From: Pseudomonas tensinigenes
GTDB lineage: Bacteria > Pseudomonadota > Gammaproteobacteria > Pseudomonadales > Pseudomonadaceae
Length of the DNA: 64,000 bases
Reading direction: 5' to 3'
Assembly: GCF_014268445.2 (NCBI RefSeq)
Contig: NZ_CP077089.1
Location: forward strand, 4,085,501 to 4,149,500
The translations under genes and the position numbers were made by a program. This document shows positions 18,804 to 26,716 of the stretch, piece by piece. The first letter of the stretch is position 1; every line of letters starts with the position of its first letter. The notes beneath the pieces are model-generated. The model ran no database searches and was not told the DNA's origin. It saw nothing but the letters and a program-made list of their open reading frames with translations.

Positions 18804-19673
18804 TTAGGCGGCCAGTTTACGGCGGTTATACAAACCACCCAACAAACCGGTGAAGCATCCGATGAGTAACCCGCTGACATGCGCGGCGTTGGCGATTTCG
18901 CCGAAGCCGATCACCGAGATCAGCCCGGACATGCACACCAACAACCAGATCAGCATCATTGCCAGTACACCACGCGGCAGACGATAGGCCGGGTTCGGCG
19001 ACAGCAGCTGGAAGATCCAGCAATGCCCGAGCAAGCCGTAAAGTACTCCGGACAGACCACCGAACAAGGTCGCGCCGCTCCAGACAAACTGCGCGTAGTT
19101 GGAAACGAGGCTGAACAGCAGCGTCAGGCCGATCAGGTTGATGCTGCCCTGGCGCGACTCGATACGCCGCCCCAGCTCCCAGTACCACATGCCGTTCATG
19201 GCCAGGTGGAGGATGCCGAAGTGGATCAGCATCGGCGTGACCAGCCGCCACCACTGCCCCGCCGCCAGACTGTCGGCCAACGGCGTGAAGTGGATGTATT
19301 CGCCGATCACCTGAAAATCGAGAAAGGTCAGCCAGCGCAGGGTCTGCAGGTTTTCGCCCAGATAAGTCAGCCCGCCAACGATCAGGCACAACAACAGGAT
19401 GAACCCCGTGGCCTTGGCGTATTTCAGTTGCTCGGCAAAGCTCGGCCGCTTGAAGGTCGGCGCGACCGGGATGTCCATTTGCTGATCGGGATCGCCCGCC
19501 GGGAAGCGCTCGTACAAGGAGCGCACGTCTTCGCTGATTTCTGCCGGCGCCCACAACACTTGTTCGCCGGCCTCTTCGCTGACCCGATGCGGGACCTGCA
19601 TGCGTTGCAGCAGTTTGACGAAACCACTCAAGTCCACCGCCAACGGCAGACGTAATACCGCTACCGCACTCAT
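18804..19673 (-). CDS. Rhomboid-family intramembrane serine protease (GlpG-like)
   Basis: This 289-residue polytopic membrane protease has a cytoplasmic N-terminal domain (about 1-90) as in GlpG, followed by about six or seven helices. The catalytic serine is in FGGLSGVLYGLLG (GxSG), the catalytic histidine in IANAAHVSGLLIG, and the family motif HLAMNGMWYWELGRRIE is in the second helix. All core residues are present. Its ATG overlaps the stop of the upstream phosphoesterase gene. Natural substrates of bacterial GlpG proteins are mostly unknown. Confidence 0.93.
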   Translation of the reverse strand: MSAVAVLRLPLAVDLSGFVKLLQRMQVPHRVSEEAGEQVLWAPAEISEDVRSLYERFPAGDPDQQMDIPVAPTFKRPSFAEQLKYAKATGFILLLCLIVGGLTYLGENLQTLRWLTFLDFQVIGEYIHFTPLADSLAAGQWWRLVTPMLIHFGILHLAMNGMWYWELGRRIESRQGSINLIGLTLLFSLVSNYAQFVWSGATLFGGLSGVLYGLLGHCWIFQLLSPNPAYRLPRGVLAMMLIWLLVCMSGLISVIGFGEIANAAHVSGLLIGCFTGLLGGLYNRRKLAA

Positions 19674-20641
19674 TGCAGCACCTCCGGCCGCTCGACATCG
19701 ACCCAGACAAATTTATGCGGATCCAGACGTGTTTCCTGATCCAGACGATAGGCGACCAGTTTGCCGTAGAGCACCGCGCTGTAATCCAGACACGCGAGGT
19801 TCGGGCGGATCGGCGCCGGTTTGCCGCTGCGCCAATAGTGGCCGACGAACAACAACGGCTCGTCGACGCCGTAGCGCAGCAGGTTGTTTTTTTCGCTGGA
19901 GGTCAGCGGCTTCTGCGCCACCGGATCTGGCAGTGCATCAGGCTGGAAAACGATATCGCCGTAAGTCTTCGGATCGTCCTCCCAGAACTTGGTGCGGAAG
20001 AACGAGCGCACCAGACCGTCGCCGCTGGTCATGGTCAGACCATCCGGCAGGCGCATATCGGTGCCGCGCAACAGACGGTCGAACACGGTGCAAGCGAAAC
20101 TGTCCGGCACCGCCGAGGCCTGCAGGAAGTGTTCGTCGATGCAGCCATCGGGGAACAGCGCGCGCAACGGTTCGATCAGTCCGGCATCCCAGCAAGCGTG
20201 GACAACACGGAAACGTCCGGCGTCGACAAACAGCGGCAGCTCATAGAACCAGCGCTGGAAATCATGCCAGTCGCCAGGATGGTCTTCGAACTGGGTCAGG
20301 GTTTCGTGCAGCAGGCGCGCATGGCGCGGCGTGTGTTCGCGGACGAACTGCTTGCCGCTGCCCGGTAGCGCCGGCGTGCTCCAGCCGAGCGCGTTGAATT
20401 CGTGGTTGCCCATGATGCACAAGGCCTGACCGGCCTCGACCATGTCGTGAACGATGTGCAGCGCCTCGCGAATGCGCGGGCCACGGTCGATGATGTCGCC
20501 GACGAACACGGCCATGCGCGAAGGATGCCGCCAGACCCCGCCCTGCTTGTGATAACCGAGACGGTCCAGCAAGTGTTCGAGGGTCAGGGCGCATCCGTGC
20601 ACGTCACCAATCAGGTCATAACTGCGCGCGGGATCGAGCAT
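19670..20641 (-). CDS. Metallophosphoesterase (PP2A-like/PrpE-type)
   Basis: This 323-residue member of the calcineurin-like phosphoesterase superfamily has the metal motifs GDVHGC near residue 13, FVGDIIDRGP near residue 46, and MGNHEFNALGW near residue 77. A histidine in VVHACWD provides the late ligand. It may be a protein phosphatase or a nucleotide hydrolase of the ApaH/PrpE type. The substrate cannot be decided. Both ends overlap its neighbours by ATGA-type junctions (nadK upstream, rhomboid downstream), so expression is tightly tied to nadK. Confidence 0.88.
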   Translation of the reverse strand: MLDPARSYDLIGDVHGCALTLEHLLDRLGYHKQGGVWRHPSRMAVFVGDIIDRGPRIREALHIVHDMVEAGQALCIMGNHEFNALGWSTPALPGSGKQFVREHTPRHARLLHETLTQFEDHPGDWHDFQRWFYELPLFVDAGRFRVVHACWDAGLIEPLRALFPDGCIDEHFLQASAVPDSFACTVFDRLLRGTDMRLPDGLTMTSGDGLVRSFFRTKFWEDDPKTYGDIVFQPDALPDPVAQKPLTSSEKNNLLRYGVDEPLLFVGHYWRSGKPAPIRPNLACLDYSAVLYGKLVAYRLDQETRLDPHKFVWVDVERPEVLQ

Positions 20642-21531
20642 CAGTCGCCTCCACCGCCCAGCTTGCTGCCCCAGCCGAGCTTGGTGCGGCAGACTTCGTA
20701 GTAGTTGTGATCGAGCGGGTGAATCAGCCGCAGCTTCTGCGCTTTCTTGCTGACGGTGATGGTGTCGCCCGGCGCGCAGGTGAAATGGTTCTGCCCGTCA
20801 CAGGAGACTTGCGGGTAAATCTGCATGTTTTTCGACACGACGATTTTCAGCTCACTGTTGCCATCGACCACAATTGGCCGGCTCGACAACATATGGGGGT
20901 ACATCGGCACGATCACAATGGCATCGAGCTTGGGATGCATGATCGGCCCGCCGGCGGACAGTGCGTAAGCGGTGGAACCGGTCGGCGTGGCGACGATCAG
21001 GCCGTCGGCCTTCTGGCTGCAGACGAACTGGCCGTCGATGTACAGCTCGAACTCGATCATCCGCGTCGATTTTCCCGGGTGCAGCACCACGTCGTTGAGC
21101 GCATCGCCCTGACCGATGGCCTCGGCATGGCGGCGCACTTCGGCCTGCAGCAGGAAGCGGTTTTCCACCAGATAGTGGCCGTCGAGCACCTTGGCGACTT
21201 CGACTTCCAGCTCGTCCGGGCGAATATCGGTGAGGAAACCGAGGCTGCCACGGTTGATCCCCAGCACCGGAATATTGTGTTTGGCCAGCGCTCGCGCGGC
21301 GCCGAGCAGGCTGCCGTCACCGCCGACGACGATGACCATGTCGCAGACTTCGCCGAGCATCTTGCGCGACGAAGTTTGCAGGCCGTGGCCCGGCAGGACT
21401 TCGGCGATAGTGTCTTCGAGGATCACATGCAGGTGACGATCGAGCAGAAACCGTTTCAGTCGGCGGACGGTATCCAGCACCTGGGAACTGCCCAGGCGAC
21501 CGATGATGCCGATATTACGAAATTGCTCCAT
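20641..21531 (-). CDS. nadK: NAD kinase
   Basis: NadK phosphorylates NAD to NADP in the cytoplasm. The 296-residue product has the catalytic VVGGDGSLLGAARAL motif, INRGSLGFLTDI, and the conserved PTGSTAYALSAGGPI loop. Length and N-terminus (MEQFRNIGIIGRLG) are normal. It is the first gene of the six-gene minus-strand operon ending in pepN and diverges from the DUF1853 gene. The 115-bp gap between them must contain both promoters. Confidence 0.97.
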   Translation of the reverse strand: MEQFRNIGIIGRLGSSQVLDTVRRLKRFLLDRHLHVILEDTIAEVLPGHGLQTSSRKMLGEVCDMVIVVGGDGSLLGAARALAKHNIPVLGINRGSLGFLTDIRPDELEVEVAKVLDGHYLVENRFLLQAEVRRHAEAIGQGDALNDVVLHPGKSTRMIEFELYIDGQFVCSQKADGLIVATPTGSTAYALSAGGPIMHPKLDAIVIVPMYPHMLSSRPIVVDGNSELKIVVSKNMQIYPQVSCDGQNHFTCAPGDTITVSKKAQKLRLIHPLDHNYYEVCRTKLGWGSKLGGGGD

Positions 21532-21646
21532 GGGACCTCTGCGGACAATCGAAAACGCGAAAAACCCGATTATGGGCGAAAGCGCCGGTTAGACAAAATC
21601 CTTTCAGCCTCAAGGGTGCGCTCGTGTTTACGGCTATGCTCGCAAG

Positions 21647-22597
21647 ATGATCCTATTTCCTGACTTGCTGCAGTTGCCCCACCAATTACGCCACCCGGAA
21701 GTGCGCGATCTGGCGTGGGTGATCCTCGCCCCGCCGATGCTCGCCACCACGCCGTGGCCGCAGCGCCATCCGCTGGCGGGCAGCGATTGGGTGCACGATC
21801 CAGAGCGACTGGAACACTGGTTGCGCCAGCTCGACCGCGACAGTTATGGCTTGCTGCATTGGTTGTCGCAGGCACGCACGCGGCGCCTGGGCCTGTATTA
21901 CGAGCGGCTGTGGCAGTTTGCCGTGGAGCATGCGCCGGGCATCGAGCTGATCGCCGCCAACCTGCCGATCCGCCGCGAGGGCCACACCCTCGGCGAACTG
22001 GACATGCTGCTGCGTGACCGCGATGGCGTGCATCACCTGGAGCTGGCGATCAAGCTTTATCTCGGCCCACAGAATGGCGACGGTCGTGATGCGGCGCAGT
22101 GGCTGGGGCCGGGCTGTCATGATCGGCTGGATCGCAAACTGGCGCATCTGGCCGAACATCAGTTGCCAATCTCGGCGCGTCCGGAAAGTCGCGAAGTGCT
22201 GGCGGCGCTGGATATCGAGGTGTTCAGTGCGCAACTGTGGCTGGGCGGTTATTTGTTGTATCCGTGGCCTGGACAGGCTGAATCACCGAGCGGCGCACAT
22301 CCGCAGCATTTGCGCGGTAGCTGGTTGCATCAAAAGGATTGGCCGGCGTTTGTCGCGCAACGCCCGGCCGGGCGCTGGCAACCCCTGCCCCGGCATGCCT
22401 GGCTGGCGCCGGCGCATTACCCGGCGGATCAGACCTGGACGTTGGAGCATTTACGGATGTGGCTGGAAGACCTGGAGCCGCTCGCCCCGGCGCAACTGTT
22501 GGTGCGCCTGACAGAGAATGCGCGGGGGGAATGGGAAGAGGCGGAGCGGTTGTTTCTGGTGTCCGATCTTTGGCCGAATGTCCCCGGCCAGGCCTGA
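21647..22597 (+). CDS. DUF1853-family protein
   Basis: This 316-residue cytoplasmic protein is recognised as DUF1853 from its start ([21 protein letters not shown]) and the segment [24 protein letters not shown]. That segment has the E/D...ExK pattern of PD-(D/E)XK nuclease folds, which suggests but does not prove a nuclease-related activity. It diverges from nadK, as in my memory of P. aeruginosa. A REPIN hairpin follows 25 bp after the stop and may end the transcript. Confidence 0.85.
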   Translation: MILFPDLLQLPHQLRHPEVRDLAWVILAPPMLATTPWPQRHPLAGSDWVHDPERLEHWLRQLDRDSYGLLHWLSQARTRRLGLYYERLWQFAVEHAPGIELIAANLPIRREGHTLGELDMLLRDRDGVHHLELAIKLYLGPQNGDGRDAAQWLGPGCHDRLDRKLAHLAEHQLPISARPESREVLAALDIEVFSAQLWLGGYLLYPWPGQAESPSGAHPQHLRGSWLHQKDWPAFVAQRPAGRWQPLPRHAWLAPAHYPADQTWTLEHLRMWLEDLEPLAPAQLLVRLTENARGEWEEAERLFLVSDLWPNVPGQA

Positions 22598-22622
22598 AGT
22601 TTTTAGTGCGTGACCCGGCCTC

Positions 22623-22713
22623 TTCGCGAGCAGGCTCGCTCCCACATTTGGACTGCATTTCAAATGTAGGGAGAGGCGATACATCCCCCTGTGGGAGCGA
22701 GCCTGCTCGCGAA
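22623..22713. repeat. REPIN (inverted REP pair)
   Basis: Two REP sequences of the GTGGGAGCGAGCCTGCTCG family lie in opposite orientation, at 22623-22646 and 22690-22713, around a 43-bp spacer. The pair sits between the converging DUF1853 and arsB genes and can act as a shared terminator. Confidence 0.93.
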
Positions 22714-22727
22714 TGGGCCACCTCGGT

Positions 22728-24017
22728 CTAGAGCGAAAGCCGCACAGCCAAAGCCGCCAACGTCACCAACAACACCGGCACCGTCAACACAATCCCGACC
22801 CGGAAGTAATACCCCCAGCCAATGTGAATGCCCTTGCGCTCCAGCACATGCAGCCACAGCAACGTCGCCAGACTGCCAATCGGGGTAATCTTCGGCCCCA
22901 GGTCACTGCCGATCACATTGGCGTAAATCATCGCCTCCTTGATCACTCCACTGGCCTGACTGGCATCAATCGACAACAAACCAATCAACACCGTCGGCAG
23001 GTTATTCATGATCGACGACAGCAACGCCGTCAGCACGCCCGTGCCCATTGCTGCGCCCCACACACCATGACCGGCAAAGACATCCAGCCAACCGGCCAGA
23101 TACCCGGTCAGCCCGGCATTGCGCAGGCCATACACCACCAGATACATGCCCAGCGAAAAAATCACGATCTGCCAAGGCGCTTCTTTCATGACCTTGCGCG
23201 TGGAAATCTTGTGGCCACGGGCAGCGATGCCCAACAACAGCGCGGCGCACACGGCGGAAATCGCACTGATCGGAATGCCCAAGGGCTCCAAGGCGAAACA
23301 GCCGATCAACAGGATCGCCAACACCGCCCAGCCCGCATAAAACGTGGCTTTGTCATGGATCGCGGTTTCTGGATGCTCAAGCTGCTCCGGGTCGTAAGCC
23401 TTGGGAATGTCGCGGCGGAAAAACCACAGCAACATGCCCAGCGTTGCCGCGACGCTGACAAAGTTGACCGGCACCATCACCGCTGCGTAGCGGTTGAAGC
23501 CGATGTGAAAGAAGTCCGCCGAAACGATGTTGACCAGGTTCGACACCACCAGCGGCAGGCTCGCGGTGTCAGCGATAAACCCTGCGCCCATGACGAATGC
23601 CAACGTCGCCGCCGGGGAAAAGCGCAGCGCCAGCAACATCGAAATCACGATCGGCGTGAGGATCAGCGCCGCGCCGTCATTGGCGAACAACGCCGACACC
23701 AGCGCGCCGAGCAGCACCATAAACGCAAACAACTTGCGCCCACTGCCGCGCCCCCAGCGCGCCACGTGCAATGCGGCCCAATTGAAAAAACCGGCTTCGT
23801 CGAGCAATAGACTGATGATGATCAGCGCGACGAAGGTGCCGGTAGCGTTCCAGATGATCTGCCACACCAGCGGGATATCGCTCAGGTGCACAACGCCAAA
23901 GATCAGCGCCAGCACCGCGCCAAGCGTCGCACTCCAGCCGACGCCGAGGCCTTTGGGCTGCCAGATGACAAGGGTAATGGTCAGCAGGAAAATCAGTGAC
24001 GCAGCGAGCATCCGCAA
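22728..24017 (-). CDS. arsB: Arsenite efflux permease ArsB
   Basis: This 429-residue inner-membrane carrier has about 11-12 helices and is close to E. coli ArsB along its whole length, for example [56 protein letters not shown] and [17 protein letters not shown]. ArsB expels arsenite or antimonite. Usually arsR precedes it and arsC and arsH follow, but here no arsR or arsC is adjacent. Upstream are only a 38-bp-stem hairpin and an FMN-reductase gene. Loss or relocation of the regulator is therefore likely. Confidence 0.94.
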   Translation of the reverse strand: MRMLAASLIFLLTITLVIWQPKGLGVGWSATLGAVLALIFGVVHLSDIPLVWQIIWNATGTFVALIIISLLLDEAGFFNWAALHVARWGRGSGRKLFAFMVLLGALVSALFANDGAALILTPIVISMLLALRFSPAATLAFVMGAGFIADTASLPLVVSNLVNIVSADFFHIGFNRYAAVMVPVNFVSVAATLGMLLWFFRRDIPKAYDPEQLEHPETAIHDKATFYAGWAVLAILLIGCFALEPLGIPISAISAVCAALLLGIAARGHKISTRKVMKEAPWQIVIFSLGMYLVVYGLRNAGLTGYLAGWLDVFAGHGVWGAAMGTGVLTALLSSIMNNLPTVLIGLLSIDASQASGVIKEAMIYANVIGSDLGPKITPIGSLATLLWLHVLERKGIHIGWGYYFRVGIVLTVPVLLVTLAALAVRLSL

Positions 24018-24059
24018 CAGCCTTAAATTGAAATGGGGTTATGAAGCCAACACAAAACC

Positions 24060-24148
24060 TGTAGGAGTGAGCCTGCTCGCGATAGCGGTGAGTCAGTCGC
24101 TTAATCGTCAACTGACTCACCGCTATCGCGAGCAGGCTCACTCCTACA
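24060..24148. repeat. REPIN variant with perfect 38-bp stem
   Basis: The two arms TGTAGGAGTGAGCC...GTGAGTCAGT and their exact complement pair over 38 bp without mismatch around a 13-nt loop. The arms are a GTAGGAGTGAGCC variant of the common REP. It lies between the FMN-reductase stop and the arsB start, both on the minus strand, so a transcript from the reductase would meet it before arsB. Confidence 0.93.
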
Positions 24149-24166
24149 TTGTGTTCCGTGTATGGC

Positions 24167-24724
24167 TTACTTTTTGTGTTGCTCTACGAACTGTCCGTAC
24201 GCATTGATAAAACTTTGCAGAAAAGGTTTCACCGATTCGCTCAACTTGCCCGCCTCGTCAAACGCCGAACCCGCGCCGCCCAGATACGCTTCCGGCTGCT
24301 GCATGCACGGCACATTGAGAAACACGAACGACTGGCGCAGATGCTGGTTGGCACCGAAACCACCAATGGCACCCGGCGATACACTGATCACCGCCCCCGG
24401 CTTGCCACTCCAGACGGCCTTGCCATAAGGCCGCGAACCAACGTCGATGGCATTCTTCAGCGGCGCCGGCACCGAACGGTTGTATTCGGGCGTGACAAAC
24501 AGCACCGCGTCGGATGAACCCACTTTTTGTCGAAAAGTGCTGTAGGCTGCCGGCGGTGAATCGCCGTCGATGTCTTCGTTATAAAGTGGCAGATCGCCAA
24601 TTTCGACAATCTCAAGCTTGAGGTTCGCCGGGGCCAGCTCCGCCAGCGCCAGGGCGACTTTGCGATTGATCGAAGCTTTGCGCAGGCTACCGACCACTAC
24701 AGCGACGTTGTAGACATTGCTCAT
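24167..24724 (-). CDS. NADPH-dependent FMN reductase (ChrR/azoreductase-like)
   Basis: This 185-residue flavodoxin-fold oxidoreductase begins VVVGSLRKASINRKVALAL, the phosphate-binding loop for FMN, and contains PEYNRSVPAPLKNAIDVGSRP, the family signature. Members reduce quinones, chromate or azo compounds with NAD(P)H. The partner gene arsB suggests a link to metal or redox stress. It is shorter than ArsH, whose role is also flavin-based, and ArsH-specific N-terminal sequence is absent. A large hairpin separates it from arsB, so the two may not share a full-length transcript. Confidence 0.9.
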   Translation of the reverse strand: MSNVYNVAVVVGSLRKASINRKVALALAELAPANLKLEIVEIGDLPLYNEDIDGDSPPAAYSTFRQKVGSSDAVLFVTPEYNRSVPAPLKNAIDVGSRPYGKAVWSGKPGAVISVSPGAIGGFGANQHLRQSFVFLNVPCMQQPEAYLGGAGSAFDEAGKLSESVKPFLQSFINAYGQFVEQHKK

Positions 24725-24828
24725 GGAAGAACTCTCGATGGTCCGTGGGAGGAGCCCGTAGTTATAGATGATCCGGTGACGATTCCACCAGCACCCGAGG
24801 TAAATTCCCGCGTGTTGATTATTTTTTT

Positions 24829-24848
24829 CCTGTAGGAAAACTTACAGG
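24829..24848. promoter_or_regulatory. Short palindrome upstream of the 76-residue gene
   Basis: CCTGTA-GGAAAACT-TACAGG is an inverted repeat in a T-rich stretch about 60 bp before the next start codon, in the divergent gap between the FMN reductase and the small gene. It is a plausible operator, with no assigned regulator. Confidence 0.35.
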
Positions 24849-24908
24849 CCTTGATGGCGGTCTACCAAGCCGCAAATCAAGCGTTTTATCTCCAGAGGTT
24901 CTAAGCAG

Positions 24909-25139
24909 ATGGCAGCAGTACTGGTCGGTCAGTTCCATGCAAGAGATGCGGAAGGCCGCGTTTATTCCGTGCATGAGTTCCAGGAATCCAACCCGTCGGC
25001 AGACGGTTCCACTGGCTCGGAGCCGATTTACAAGTTGGCCATTGGCGATCGCGTCAACAAGGTCAACGAGAACGAGTTTCTCCTGGTTCAGTCAGGCATC
25101 ACCCTGATCCGCGAGCCCGAGCCAACCGTCGCTTCATAA
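24909..25139 (+). CDS. Small conserved-looking protein, 76 residues
   Basis: The protein is acidic, soluble and without signal peptide or cysteine. It begins MAAVLVGQFHARDAEGRVYS and has the beta-rich segments YKLAIGDRVNKVNENEFLLV and SGITLIREPEP. No function was recognised. Coding is supported by GC-rich third positions, a CAGAGG-type ribosome site just upstream and an uninterrupted frame between two regulatory gaps. Confidence 0.7.
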   Translation: MAAVLVGQFHARDAEGRVYSVHEFQESNPSADGSTGSEPIYKLAIGDRVNKVNENEFLLVQSGITLIREPEPTVAS

Positions 25140-25224
25140 CTGGCCGTTATGAGCAGAAGTCATATGCGCAGACTTGGGGTAGGATTCAGCCACTGACCCC
25201 ACCTGCTGAACATGGACTTCACGC

Positions 25225-26118
25225 ATGCGTTTACGTCATATCGAAGTGATTCAGGCGCTCTTGCAGACCGGTCACCTGGGCACCGCGGCCGAATGGCTGC
25301 AGTTGCCGGTGACCGAGGTCGAAGAGCGTTTGCGCGAAGCCGAGAGTCAGTTGGGGTTCATGCTGTTCGCCAGCGTGCGCGGGCGCCTGCAATCGACGCC
25401 CGAAGCAAGGGCGTTACAGGTAGAAATCGCTCACGTTTATGAAGCGTTGGAACCCGTGCAACGGCTGGCCAGCAGCCTCAAGCAATACCTCGCCCCGCCA
25501 CTGCGCATCATCGGCACCCCGCCGCTGGCGCAACAATTACTCCCGCAAAGCCTTGCTGCCCTGCGCCGACGCCTGCCCGATGCGCCGTGCAGCCTGCTCA
25601 GTGCGCCGACCCGCGATATCGTCCGCAGCCTGTTGTTGCGCGAAAGCGAACTGGGCTTGAGCCTGCACGACCCCGAACATCCCGACATTGATTGCCGGCC
25701 ATTGGCCCAGGGCAAGCTGCAACTGCTCGCGCCCCACGGCTGGCTGCAACCGAAACAGAAATACATTTCCCTGCAGGATCTCGCGGGCCAGGCCATGGTC
25801 GGCCTCGAAGGCCAAGACCCGTTGAGCCCGGCGCTGGAAAACAAACTTCAGGCGCTGCGCCCGGCACCGAGCATCCAGACCCGGGTGCAAACCCATCAGA
25901 TGATGCGCAGCATGGTCGAGGCCGGCGAAGGCCTGGCCATCGTCGACCCGTTCACCGCACTGGGCGCGCGCGCCGCCGGGCTGGATGTCTGCCCGCTGTC
26001 GCCAGCCGTGCCGATCAGCCTCTACGCGCTGACCTTCAAGCACGCCGCGCCGTCGGCGGCGATTCAGACGTTACTGGCGATCATCACGGAACAAGCCGAG
26101 GCGATGCTGGCGAGCTGA
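25225..26118 (+). CDS. LysR-family transcriptional regulator
   Basis: This 297-residue regulator has an N-terminal winged helix-turn-helix (MRLRHIEVIQALLQTGHLGT, then AAEWLQLPVTEVEERLREAESQLG) in which the usual S-x-A-A-x-x-L pattern is somewhat altered, followed by a substrate-sensing domain from about residue 90. The effector and target genes are unknown. Its last 35 bp overlap the 3' end of the convergent GNAT gene, so the transcripts of the two are partly antisense to each other. Confidence 0.9.
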   Translation: MRLRHIEVIQALLQTGHLGTAAEWLQLPVTEVEERLREAESQLGFMLFASVRGRLQSTPEARALQVEIAHVYEALEPVQRLASSLKQYLAPPLRIIGTPPLAQQLLPQSLAALRRRLPDAPCSLLSAPTRDIVRSLLLRESELGLSLHDPEHPDIDCRPLAQGKLQLLAPHGWLQPKQKYISLQDLAGQAMVGLEGQDPLSPALENKLQALRPAPSIQTRVQTHQMMRSMVEAGEGLAIVDPFTALGARAAGLDVCPLSPAVPISLYALTFKHAAPSAAIQTLLAIITEQAEAMLAS

Positions 26119-26716
26119 GCGAGTTCTCCAGCGGATTATCGAACAATCGATACCAGAACAACGCCACTTCGGCGGTGTTCGGATCAATGCCGCGATAGCG
26201 CAACTGGTCCACGCCACCAATCACGTAGCCACAACGCTCATACAATCGACAGGCGCCGAGGTTGTTGTTCTGGGTTTCGAGCATGATGCCCGGCAGCTTT
26301 TTCTTGCGACTCCAGAACTGCGCGACATCGAGCAACGCCTTGGCCACACCATGACGCCGGGCCGGCGCATGCACCGCCAGCTCATCGATGTGCGCAAAAC
26401 CGTTCCAGTTGGTGCTGATCACCAGATGGCCAACCGGCTCATCGTCGAGATAGGCCATGAAAATCGCGCTGTCCGGCGCGTTGTGGAAAGCGCTGAACTC
26501 TTCCGGATCAATGCCGTAGCATTTGCGGTACGGCACGATCGGCGTCACCCGCCATTGCTCGACCGGCTGACCAATGACGGCGGCGCCATAAGCGGCGACT
26601 TCGAAACTGAAGTCGCTGCCCCAGATATACGGCGCAAAGCCTTCATCGGCGACGCGCACCGACAGCCCTGGGTATTTCGGATTCATGACCGGTTGCATAC
26701 TGGGAAAAGTCCTCAT
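26084..26716 (-). CDS. GNAT-family N-acetyltransferase coupled to the decarboxylase gene
   Basis: This protein of about 210 residues has the acetyl-CoA-binding core IDELAVHAPARRHGVAKALL (motif A with R-R-H-G-V-A) and the C-terminal LETQNNNLGACRLYERCGYVIGG segment typical of GNAT enzymes. The N-terminal 80 residues are an unrecognised extension. The start used overlaps the decarboxylase stop codon (ATGA), so translation is probably coupled and the substrate may be linked to lysine or cadaverine metabolism. The 3' end overlaps the convergent LysR gene. Other in-frame starts exist 12 bp upstream and 18 bp downstream. Confidence 0.85.
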   Translation of the reverse strand: MRTFPSMQPVMNPKYPGLSVRVADEGFAPYIWGSDFSFEVAAYGAAVIGQPVEQWRVTPIVPYRKCYGIDPEEFSAFHNAPDSAIFMAYLDDEPVGHLVISTNWNGFAHIDELAVHAPARRHGVAKALLDVAQFWSRKKKLPGIMLETQNNNLGACRLYERCGYVIGGVDQLRYRGIDPNTAEVALFWYRLFDNPLENSLSSPASPRLVP

